Source of the DNA: Streptomyces sp. NBC_01788
GTDB taxonomy: Bacteria; Actinomycetota; Actinomycetes; Streptomycetales; Streptomycetaceae
Direction: 5' to 3'
DNA length: 64,000 nucleotides
Assembly (NCBI RefSeq): GCF_035917575.1
Contig: NZ_CP109090.1
Coordinates: 1,984,001 to 2,048,000 of the forward strand
A program made the position numbers and the translations under genes. Of this stretch, positions 1 to 7,260 are shown piece by piece; positions within the stretch are counted from its first letter, which is position 1; every line of letters starts with the position of its first letter. The notes under the pieces were generated by a model, which worked only from the letters and a program-made list of their open reading frames with translations, ran no database searches and was not told where the DNA came from.

Positions 1-445
1 TCAGCAGTGCCTCCTCACGGAGCGGTGCGACCGATTCGTCGCCTGCCCCGATCAGGTCGAGCCACTGGTTGACCTCTGCCCAGCGCCACACCAGGGAACG
101 GCCGACCGCCCCCTCGGGGGCGGGGAACGGTCGGTCGGCGTGGCGCTCGCCGCCGACCCATTGCAATACGTTCTGCCTGCTGCGCCCGGTCCGCTCGGCA
201 ATGTCGCTGACACCCACCAGCTCCGGGTCCAGCCTGAGAATCCGCATGCCCGGCAGCGCCCGGCGCAGACGGGCGACGAGGCGATGAGCAGCCTCTATGG
301 CGTTCGCCCCGGTCTCTGCCACGTCCAGCAGATGGCGGTCACGGTGCCGGGTCAGCAGCCCGTCGAACTCGTCGAAGACGATTCCCACCGCTCTGTCGTC
401 GTCGACGTCGATTCCCTCCACGACAAACAGGAACTCGTACTCCAT
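1..445 (-). CDS. HTH protein, putative HicB-like antitoxin (3' end cut by window)
   Basis: An ATG at 445 opens a frame of 148 codons that runs off the left edge without a stop. The N-terminal ~40 residues (EYEFLFVVEG start, many Asp) are compact and acidic. Residues ~80-105 form a helix-turn-helix (VGVSDIAERTGRTRQNVLQW), followed by a tryptophan-rich VWRWAEVNQWL segment typical of AlpA/excisionase-like winged helices. An N-terminal domain followed by HTH, encoded just downstream of a HicA-like gene on the same strand, fits a HicB-type antitoxin and autorepressor. Family assignment is by architecture and context. It could instead be a free-standing DNA-binding regulator. Confidence 0.55.
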   Translation of the reverse strand, partial: MEYEFLFVVEGIDVDDDRAVGIVFDEFDGLLTRHRDRHLLDVAETGANAIEAAHRLVARLRRALPGMRILRLDPELVGVSDIAERTGRSRQNVLQWVGGERHADRPFPAPEGAVGRSLVWRWAEVNQWLDLIGAGDESVAPLREEALL

Positions 446-481
446 GGCCCTCACTCCCCCTTGATCGCGCCGAACGGAACA

Positions 482-545
482 CTGCCAGAGTCCGCCACCC
501 CTCTTGGCAGCGTTACCCAGCAGCCGCCCGTTGTCAAACGACAAC
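482..545. promoter_or_regulatory. Two hairpins between the HicA-like and HicB-like genes
   Basis: The ~106-base gap between the two genes holds two inverted repeats. One has arms around 482-490 and 501-510 (CTGCCAGAG and CTCTTGGCAG, one bulge). The other is a perfect 6-bp pair at 530-535 and 540-545 (GTTGTC / GACAAC, 4-base loop). They could be an operator for a separate antitoxin promoter or a weak attenuator that sets the toxin:antitoxin ratio. The sequence alone does not decide. Confidence 0.35.
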
Positions 546-551
546 AGGACC

Positions 552-806
552 CTATGGGGCACGGCGGGGATCCCCGTTCGGCAACGGGCAGAGCCCGGCC
601 CGCGCCGCGATCTTCCGGGCGGCACGGCCGGCGTTCTGCGGGGTGCCGGGCACGGGAATCGTCAGACACCGCCCCTCGCAGGGACAGTACAACCGCCCCC
701 AGTGTCCTTCCTTGCACAGCTTCCAGCCCTGGGCCACCAGCCGGTCGAGGACCGCGCGGACCTCCTTCTTCGGATGATCCGCGGCAGACAGCTCACGCCC
801 GACCAT
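552..806 (-). CDS. Small HicA-like putative mRNA interferase toxin
   Basis: 84 residues from ATG 806, chosen over ATG 830 because GGGGAGG lies 6 bases before 806. The protein has the HicA plan: a leading helix (KKEVRAVLDRLVAQGW), a Gly-His pair in KEGHWGRLYCP at the place of the HicA catalytic His, a strand with IPVPGTP, and a closing helix NAGRAARKIAARAG. HicA toxins are short double-stranded-RNA-binding-fold ribonucleases. The next gene downstream on the same strand carries an HTH domain, as in hicAB. The extra CPCEGRC cysteines are unlike classical HicA. Function is inferred from fold pattern and context. Confidence 0.55.
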   Translation of the reverse strand: MVGRELSAADHPKKEVRAVLDRLVAQGWKLCKEGHWGRLYCPCEGRCLTIPVPGTPQNAGRAARKIAARAGLCPLPNGDPRRAP

Positions 807-840
807 GCACGCCCTCCCCAACAGCCGCATTGGCCCCGGC

Positions 841-886
841 GGTTGACCATCAACCGCTCGTGGCGCACGACACTACCCCCGGGGTA
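841..886. promoter_or_regulatory. Two palindromes upstream of the HicA-like gene
   Basis: A perfect inverted repeat GGTTGA-CCA-TCAACC spans 841-855, and a perfect odd palindrome TACCCC-C-GGGGTA spans 874-886. They lie 35 and 68 bases upstream of the toxin ATG at 806, inside the 143-base gap that follows the ATPase gene. The position suits operators for the HTH protein of the pair. No binding consensus is known to me, so this is an inference. Confidence 0.4.
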
Positions 887-949
887 CGACAATCAACGAA
901 ACCGCACGTCGACAGGGCAATACGGACTGATCGTCGGCCTGTTGGCCCT

Positions 950-1471
950 TCACGCGGAGCAGCCCATCGGAACCCTGCACCGGATCTGCTTCCCGATCGG
1001 CGACCGGCACACATGCCATCCCGGCGCGAGCAGGTCCAGCAGCCCCAGCCCACGCCCCGACTCGGCCTCCGGGTCATGCAGAGCGATCCCTCGCAGTCTC
1101 GGCAGCACGCACGGGTCCGGGTCGTGGACGTTGACCGCGATCCCGAACGCGGCCACATACACCTCCACCACCAGCGGTACGTGATCCCCGCAGGCCCGCA
1201 CCGAATTACCGACCAGCTCCGACACGACCAGCTGTGCGGTCTCGGCCGCCTCCGCGTCGGCGCCGTAGTCCGCCAGCACCTTGGCGGTCAGCCCGCGCAG
1301 AAGGCGGAAGGCCGGGGCGGAGGCGCTGATGTGCGCAGCGAAGCCCTGGTTGCGGTGACGGAGATAGAGGCCGGGGGCGGGTGGCGGGAGGGGGTGGAGG
1401 AGTCGGGGGTCGGGGTCCTCGTCGGGGTTGCGGTGGCGGGTGAGGGCGGTAAGGGGGGTGGGGTCTTGCAT
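950..1471 (-). CDS. ATP-binding protein, RsbW/SpoIIAB-like histidine kinase-type ATPase
   Basis: 173 residues from ATG 1471, which has GGAGG just upstream; ATG 1504 has no Shine-Dalgarno site. After a proline-rich N-terminus (~30 residues) comes a single HATPase domain: N box SELVGNSVRA (Asn), a G1-like VHDPDP, and G2 GRGLGLLDLLAPGW. Streptomyces has many such stand-alone ATPases, commonly beside XRE-DUF5753 and DUF397 genes, as here with the divergent pair at 1662-2746. They are thought to act as anti-sigma or signalling ATPases. No kinase phosphoacceptor or sensor domain is present. The partner and substrate are unknown. Confidence 0.8.
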   Translation of the reverse strand: MQDPTPLTALTRHRNPDEDPDPRLLHPLPPPAPGLYLRHRNQGFAAHISASAPAFRLLRGLTAKVLADYGADAEAAETAQLVVSELVGNSVRACGDHVPLVVEVYVAAFGIAVNVHDPDPCVLPRLRGIALHDPEAESGRGLGLLDLLAPGWHVCRSPIGKQIRCRVPMGCSA

Positions 1472-1661
1472 GGGGCCTCCGGCCTGGGATGTACACGGTT
1501 GCATGTTCGACCAAGTAGCGCCGCGGACTTACCTGTTCGCGACGCAGCACCCCTCTGATAGTGACCACAACTCCCAGAGGTAGCAAGTTTTCTACCCAAT
1601 CCGGTGAATTAACCTCAGGAACCGTGCCGAGCCTTTAAGTTGGTCGTGCAAGACTGCCGAC
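1472..1661. promoter_or_regulatory. Divergent intergenic region between ATPase and XRE genes
   Basis: 190 bases separate the divergent ATPase and XRE-regulator starts, so promoters for both must lie here. It is visibly more AT-rich than its surroundings near 1560-1640. I see no clear TTGACN/TANNNT pair and no strong inverted repeat. Confidence 0.4.
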
Positions 1662-2528
1662 ATGCCCAACTCTCCGCTGGTTCCGACCGTCCGCCGAAGG
1701 CGGCTCGGCGCAACGCTGCGACGCCTGCGCAACAGCGCCGGAATGACGCTCGACGAGGCCGCAGCCGCCATGGGATGGAAAGGGCCGAAACTGTCGAAGA
1801 TCGAGAGCGCCAACCAGGCCATCCGGCCCGGCGACGTGACAGCCCTGCTGAAGGCGTACGGGATCAGCGATCCGGAGGTATGCACCGCGCTGGAGAACCT
1901 GGCCAGGGACGCGGGGAAGAAGGGCTGGTGGCAGACGTACAGCGGGATCGTCTCGCCTTCCTATGCGGACTACATCTCCCTGGAGTCCGACGCGGAGACG
2001 ATCTGCGCATGGTCTCCGCTGGTCATCCCAGGACTCCTCCAGACCGCCGCGTACGCGCGCGAGACCATCGCCGGCGTGACGACCTTCCGTACCCCGGAGG
2101 AAATCGCCGCACTCGCAGAAGTCAGGCTCGCCCGCCAGTCAGTACTCACACGCCCTGGTTCGCCCCTCGAACTCTGGGCGATCGTTCACGAAGCCGCTCT
2201 CCTTCAGCGGTTCGCCGTCCGCCCGACCACCATGCGTGAACAGCTGCGGCGCCTAATGGACACGGCCGACATGCCGAACGTCACGGTTCAACTGATGCCA
2301 CTGGACTGCACGGCTCACCCCGGGATGTTGGGTGGTTTCAGCCTCGCCAGCTTCCCGCAGCCCATGCCTGTTGTCGTGCTCTTGGAAAACCTTAGCGGCG
2401 CGGCATACGTTGAGGGTGACGACGCGGCACCCTTCACCAAAGCCTTCGAACGCATCCGCGCCACGGCCCTCTCGGTGGAGGACTCGCTCGCACGGATCAC
2501 CCACATGGAAGAAGGCCACAGGACGTGA
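1662..2528 (+). CDS. XRE-family regulator with DUF5753
   Basis: 288 residues from ATG 1662. Residues ~14-70 form an XRE-type HTH (LGATLRRLRNSAGMTLDEAAAAMGWKGPKLSKIES). The rest (~95-275) matches DUF5753, recognisable from the WSPLVIPGLLQTAAYAR stretch and the later conserved core around residues 175-230. Proteins of this kind partner with small DUF397 proteins; WhiJ of S. coelicolor is the studied case, acting on development. The downstream DUF397 gene starts inside this gene's stop codon (GTGA at 2525), so they are translationally coupled. The target promoter is unknown; the divergent ATPase gene is a reasonable guess. Confidence 0.88.
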   Translation: MPNSPLVPTVRRRRLGATLRRLRNSAGMTLDEAAAAMGWKGPKLSKIESANQAIRPGDVTALLKAYGISDPEVCTALENLARDAGKKGWWQTYSGIVSPSYADYISLESDAETICAWSPLVIPGLLQTAAYARETIAGVTTFRTPEEIAALAEVRLARQSVLTRPGSPLELWAIVHEAALLQRFAVRPTTMREQLRRLMDTADMPNVTVQLMPLDCTAHPGMLGGFSLASFPQPMPVVVLLENLSGAAYVEGDDAAPFTKAFERIRATALSVEDSLARITHMEEGHRT

Positions 2529-2746
2529 ACGACGCGAAGGCGGAGCTGTATGCCTACGACCTCTCGACCGCGATATGGCGGAAATCCTCTGCCAGCGGAG
2601 CGGAGCACGACTGCGTCGAGGTGACCGACCTCCCCGGCGGCGGCAAAGCCGTACGTGACTCTAAGCGGCCCGAGGCCGAGCCCCTGCGGTACACCGCGTC
2701 CGAGTGGACCGCGTTCCGCGCGGGCGTGATCTCCGGGGAGCTCTGA
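2525..2746 (+). CDS. DUF397 small protein
   Basis: 73 residues from GTG 2525, overlapping the XRE gene by 4 bases. It shows DUF397 features: WRKSSASGAEHDCVEV near residues 18-34, an Asp-Ser (RDSK) motif near 45, and the C-terminal YTASEWTAFRAGV helix. DUF397 proteins are encoded beside XRE-DUF5753 regulators and behave genetically as their partners or antagonists. The gene ends just before a strong hairpin and converges on the methylase gene. Confidence 0.88.
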   Translation: MNDAKAELYAYDLSTAIWRKSSASGAEHDCVEVTDLPGGGKAVRDSKRPEAEPLRYTASEWTAFRAGVISGEL

Positions 2747-2760
2747 TCCGACGCGCATGA

Positions 2761-2798
2761 CGGTGGCCGCCTCCGAGAAGTACGGGAGGCGGCCACCG
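2761..2798. terminator. Bidirectional rho-independent-type hairpin
   Basis: A perfect 14-bp stem (2761-2774 with 2785-2798) with a 10-base loop lies between the stops of two convergent genes (2746 and 2806). Its position and symmetry suit termination from both sides. There is no long U tract, as is usual in Streptomyces. Confidence 0.85.
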
Positions 2799-2805
2799 GC
2801 TTGTC

Positions 2806-5800
2806 TCAGGACCAGAATCCGAGCTGTTCATCGACTCCCAGCTCGGCAACGCTGAACAGGCCGCCATCGGCGTCCGGTTCGTCGCTCGGCGGCTTCGCCC
2901 CCGTGGGCTCGGGGGGCTGTGGGGGTTCGGGGGTGGCCCGTTCCGGGCGGGTGAGCGGGCTGTGGCCCGGCGCGTGACGGGGGCTCCGGCCGGGCGGCGG
3001 CGTCATGCCCTGGTTGGTGTACGAGCCGCCGGACTCGGCCGCCTTCTCCATCTCCCTGTAGATGGTGAGGATCCTGTCCTTGGTCCGCTCGAAGAGCTCC
3101 GGCGACTTGTTCCGGAACGCACGGAAACTGTCCAGGACGAGTTCGATGTCCGTCTCCGGGATCCCGTAGAGGTGGAAGTACGCGGCATCCAGCTCTGCCC
3201 GGATCTCGAAGCGGCGGTCCTCGTTCCAGATGAACGGCGGCTTCTCGTCGCCGAGGTGGCGGGCGAAGGGAACCATCTCGTAGGAATTGTAGGTGAGTTC
3301 GAGGACTCGGTCGCGGATCCAGGCGTCGGGGGTGCGGTCTCCCAGCCAGGGAACGGGGCGGGTGTAGGTGTCGGGGGGCAGGATCGGGAGCTGTTCCAGG
3401 TAGGTGTAAGTGAGGTGCGCCCCGGAGACCTTCTGACGCGCGGCGAAGTCCAGTACGAATGCGGAAAGGTTGGCCAGAAGGCCGTCGAGAGGAAGGTCCT
3501 GCCGGAGCGGGAGCAGCAGCGGCGCGGTGTGGCCAACCGCTGTACGCGGCACAGCGGAAGCAATCACCGTACGCTCGTCAGAAGCCCGGCACACGTCCCG
3601 CCAGCCCATCAGCCAGTCGTGCCGCCACTCCGTCTCCGGCTGTCCCGGCTCCCCCGCCAATCGATCGTCGACCTGCTCCTCCAGAACCCAATACCGAGGC
3701 AACGGTGCCTTGGCCGGATCCTGGTGGACCTCAAGGTCGAACCGAGGCAGAGTGCCCTTGTTGATCTGGGCCTGCGTCGCGTTCTCGTACGTGGCGAAGC
3801 GCCCGTCGAAGTGGTGCACGAACTTGCCCTCGTACAGTGGCAGAGCACGCTTGTCATCACGGATGAAAACCGTCCCTTGAGGGGACCAACCGTCGTCCAG
3901 CAACTCATCGGACGTGAGGAACAGATCCGAGTCGCCGGACATGTGAAACATGGTTTTGAACCGCAGCTCCCAAGGATTCTCGTCACCCCCCACCCGACGC
4001 CACAGCACCGGCACCCGCTCATGAATCCCTCGCAGCACCCTCAGGTGTTCCGGGCTCTCGCACACCGGTGACGTACGGCTGTTGGGGTTGATGGCCCGAA
4101 ACCCTATGGCGTCCAGAGTGAACTCACGCTCGTCGAGCTGGTCCGGTCGGCGGGCCCGGAATGCGAGACGAGTGCCCTCACAGCGCAGGGCCGGACCGGA
4201 AACCGTAAACAGGCAGAACCGGTACTGATTATGGACATCCGGAAACAGCTTCTCCTCGTTCTCCATGTCCAACACCGTCACCAACTGCCGCCGATCCACG
4301 AGATCCGCAAAGAACGCCGACGTCGTCTTGTCAGTGGCGATCCCCGTAGGCAGCACCAGCCCCGACATGCCCTCCGGTGCCAGCAGCATCCGCGCCTTCT
4401 CCGCGAAGACGGCGTACGTGTTGACGTCCCCCTGCCCGGTGAGCGGGAAGATCCCCGAGTTCCGCAGCATCAGCGTCGTACCGGCCGCTTCACGCAGCGC
4501 CACCTGGAAGGCGTCGTACAGCTCCCGCTCCCCGCGCTCCGCGCTCTCCTTCAGGCCGGCGATGAGCTTCTTGCGCTCGCTCGCATTCGAGGCATCGGCG
4601 ATCTCGTCCTCACCCCGAGCCGCGAACCACTCCTTCTCCTGGATCTTGACCCGTTCCCATGGCGGGTTGCCCAGCACGCAGTCGAAGCCGCCCTGCCACC
4701 CGGTGTCGGGGTTGTGGTCGTCGGCCTCGTCGTCCTCGACGCGGAAGACCCGGGGGAACTCCAGGTGCCAGTGGAAGAAGCGGTTGCGGCTGACGGTCTC
4801 GTCGAGCTGCTGTTCACCGGAGAGACTCGGCTCGGCCTCTTCCTCTGCCTCCGCACCCTCGATCGCCGCCGCAGACAGCTCCCCGCCCCCGGCCACCTGC
4901 ACCAGCACCGAGCTGGTGACGGCCGGCGGGGCATCGTCGTTCTTCGGCCACAGGAACGCCGCGCACCAGGCGTCCGCGACGCGCTTGAGGCGGCGCAGGT
5001 GCGGTGATGTGGCGAGGTACTCCTCGTAGGCCCGCGCGTGGTTTCGTACGTCGGCGAGCGTTCGGTCCGGGAGTCTGGCGATGTCCTCGGCCTCCAGGCG
5101 GAGTTCCGCCGTGCCCGTGCGCGTCAGGGCGCCGCCGAGTGCGGTCTGGGTGCCCTTCCCTCCCGAGCGTTCCTTCTTGTTTGCGGCCTTCAGGGCGGTG
5201 AGGATCCTGGAGTTGTCGCCCGCGAGTTTCTTGAACGCGCCGTCCGGCACTCCTTCCGCGATCAGCTTCGGGGTCGTGCCGAGGAGCCCGTTGCCGACCT
5301 TGATGCGGTCGTCCAGGTAGGCGAGCGGCTGGCCGGGTTCCAGGGACTCCAGCCAGAGGGAGACCTTGGCGAGTTCCACGGCCATGGGGTTGATGTCGAC
5401 ACCGTGGACGCAGTGGCGTACGACATCGGCCATCGCCGCCCGTACCTTCTCCGGGGCGGGCTCGGGCTCCCACGTGTCGAGCTCGGCGTATCGGCGCGCT
5501 ATGCGGCGGGCCGCGGCGACCAGGACGTGGCCGGAGCCGCAGGCCGGGTCCACCAGGTTGATCTTCAGCAGGTCGCGCGGGTTGCCGTTCGCCGCGTACC
5601 GCTTGATGACCGGATCGAGAGCCTGATCGAGGAGTTTCTCGATGAGGACCGTCGGGGTGTAGTAGGCACCGGTCGTCTTGCGCTTGTTGCCCGCGAGGGT
5701 CTGGAGCCGGAAGCGGCCGGTGCCGGGGTCGCGGCGTGGGCGGAGTTCGAGGAGGGACTCGTAGACGCTGCCGAGTTCGTCGGCTCCCAGGTGGCGGTAG

Positions 5801-7260
5801 TCGACGCGCTGCCAGCGCCGGCCCTCGTCGCGTACCCGGGCCAGCAGTCGTACGGCTTCCAGCAGGTGCTCGTTGGGGAGTTCGGCGGCGCGCAGCGGTT
5901 CGGCCCTGCCCAGCAGGGTGGCGGCGGCCGAGTCGTCCTTGGCGCGGAAGTACAGTCCGCCGAGTTCGGGCAGGGCGAGCCGGGGCTCGCCGCCGTCGGT
6001 GCCCAGGGCGTCGAGGACCATGGCGAGGGAGCGCCAGAGGTCGGTGTTGCGGTCACCGGGCCGCCGGAAGGCGATCCGGCGCAGGCGGCGGGTGGAGAAG
6101 TAGCGGGTGTAGCGGTCGCGGGCGTCCTGGGCCTCGGGCGAGTCCGTCCGGTCGAGCAGGATGCCCCGGTCCTCGGCGACGAACAGGAACACCAACTGGT
6201 AGGCGAGGCGGAGCAGTTCGTGGTGCAGCTCCTCCAAGGCCCCAAGACCTCGCCGGCCGCCGCCGGAGACGGCCCGGTGCAGGTCGGGGTTGGCCGCGAG
6301 GAAGCCCGTACCCAGGACGCCGATGGCTTCGGCGACCTGGTCGCGGAGGTTGTCCCGGGCGCGCAGGCCGGTCTCGATGGCATACGTGCGCAGCCATTCG
6401 ATACGGCAGTCGGCGGCCGTGAGGGCAGAAGCGTCGGAGTCGGAGGCCGTGTCCTCATCCCCGAACTCCGTCTGGGCGGGCTGCTCCTCCCCATCCTGCT
6501 GCTCTGCGGCTTCGGCGAACTCGGACTCTGCGCCCTGGGGATCCCGGGCACGCCGTCCGCGGCGCTTCTTCTCCGGCTTGGCGACGAGTTCGAAGCGGGA
6601 TGCGTGCAGGAGGGAGTAGAGCAGTACGAAGTCGGCGTACTGCTGGCCGTCGAAGATCGCTTCGAGGTCGAACTCCACGTACGCCGAGCCGACCAGGGCG
6701 GTGGAGTCGCGCAGGACGCGCAGTACCTGGCCGTTGGAGAGCAGGCCCCAGACGTGCCGGCCGGAGACGTTGAGCAGTTCCTGGAGGACGGACTGGGGAG
6801 CGCGCCGGTTGCCCACCCTGCCGTCCAGGGAGGTGCCCCAGGCCAGCAGGTGGACCGGCAGGTGGTCCTGCCAGCGATGGCTGGCCCGGCAGGTCTCGTC
6901 CCGACCGGGGATCTCGACCGTGACGCCGGTGCCGCTGAGCCGTCCGTAGCCGAGTTCGGTGAACAGCCGCAGCAGCCATGCCTTGCGGGTCAGGGTGGTG
7001 GCCGCGCTGGTCTCGGGGAGTCTCGCGAGGTCGTCGCGGAAGACGCGGTAGGCGCCGGTGAGGGCGGCCCAGGCCCGGCCGGCGGCGTCGCCGATGCGTT
7101 CGCCACGGTAGAGGCCGTAGTCGGCGGGGGCGCAGCCAGGCAGTTCGCGGTCTCCGGCGGCGAGTCTGCCGAGCAGGTCGGCGGTGAGGAGCCGACCCTC
7201 GACGCGCACGGCGGAGGAGGCGGAGACCGCGGTCGGCGGCTCAGGAGTGAAGGCGGTCAC
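2806..7260 (-). CDS. Eco57I-type adenine-specific DNA methylase (DISARM DrmMI-like / PglX-like)
   Basis: 1484 residues from GTG 7260, which overlaps the stop of the SNF2 gene (GTGA). Around residues 140-215 is the N-terminal domain common in large Eco57I-type methylases (LLAWGTSLD, then WGLLSNGQVLRVLRD). The methylase core has GAYYTP at ~530, SAM-binding motif I DPACGSG at ~570, HGVDINPMAVELAKVSLW after it, and motif IV NPPW at ~864, so the expected product is N6-methyladenine. Residues ~880-1390 are a target-recognition region ending in a LEQLPILPP motif. The last ~80 residues are proline-rich. I see no PD-(D/E)XK motif, so it appears to be methylation only. Third gene of the defence-like operon. 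Confidence 0.82.
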   Translation of the reverse strand: MTAFTPEPPTAVSASSAVRVEGRLLTADLLGRLAAGDRELPGCAPADYGLYRGERIGDAAGRAWAALTGAYRVFRDDLARLPETSAATTLTRKAWLLRLFTELGYGRLSGTGVTVEIPGRDETCRASHRWQDHLPVHLLAWGTSLDGRVGNRRAPQSVLQELLNVSGRHVWGLLSNGQVLRVLRDSTALVGSAYVEFDLEAIFDGQQYADFVLLYSLLHASRFELVAKPEKKRRGRRARDPQGAESEFAEAAEQQDGEEQPAQTEFGDEDTASDSDASALTAADCRIEWLRTYAIETGLRARDNLRDQVAEAIGVLGTGFLAANPDLHRAVSGGGRRGLGALEELHHELLRLAYQLVFLFVAEDRGILLDRTDSPEAQDARDRYTRYFSTRRLRRIAFRRPGDRNTDLWRSLAMVLDALGTDGGEPRLALPELGGLYFRAKDDSAAATLLGRAEPLRAAELPNEHLLEAVRLLARVRDEGRRWQRVDYRHLGADELGSVYESLLELRPRRDPGTGRFRLQTLAGNKRKTTGAYYTPTVLIEKLLDQALDPVIKRYAANGNPRDLLKINLVDPACGSGHVLVAAARRIARRYAELDTWEPEPAPEKVRAAMADVVRHCVHGVDINPMAVELAKVSLWLESLEPGQPLAYLDDRIKVGNGLLGTTPKLIAEGVPDGAFKKLAGDNSRILTALKAANKKERSGGKGTQTALGGALTRTGTAELRLEAEDIARLPDRTLADVRNHARAYEEYLATSPHLRRLKRVADAWCAAFLWPKNDDAPPAVTSSVLVQVAGGGELSAAAIEGAEAEEEAEPSLSGEQQLDETVSRNRFFHWHLEFPRVFRVEDDEADDHNPDTGWQGGFDCVLGNPPWERVKIQEKEWFAARGEDEIADASNASERKKLIAGLKESAERGERELYDAFQVALREAAGTTLMLRNSGIFPLTGQGDVNTYAVFAEKARMLLAPEGMSGLVLPTGIATDKTTSAFFADLVDRRQLVTVLDMENEEKLFPDVHNQYRFCLFTVSGPALRCEGTRLAFRARRPDQLDEREFTLDAIGFRAINPNSRTSPVCESPEHLRVLRGIHERVPVLWRRVGGDENPWELRFKTMFHMSGDSDLFLTSDELLDDGWSPQGTVFIRDDKRALPLYEGKFVHHFDGRFATYENATQAQINKGTLPRFDLEVHQDPAKAPLPRYWVLEEQVDDRLAGEPGQPETEWRHDWLMGWRDVCRASDERTVIASAVPRTAVGHTAPLLLPLRQDLPLDGLLANLSAFVLDFAARQKVSGAHLTYTYLEQLPILPPDTYTRPVPWLGDRTPDAWIRDRVLELTYNSYEMVPFARHLGDEKPPFIWNEDRRFEIRAELDAAYFHLYGIPETDIELVLDSFRAFRNKSPELFERTKDRILTIYREMEKAAESGGSYTNQGMTPPPGRSPRHAPGHSPLTRPERATPEPPQPPEPTGAKPPSDEPDADGGLFSVAELGVDEQLGFWS

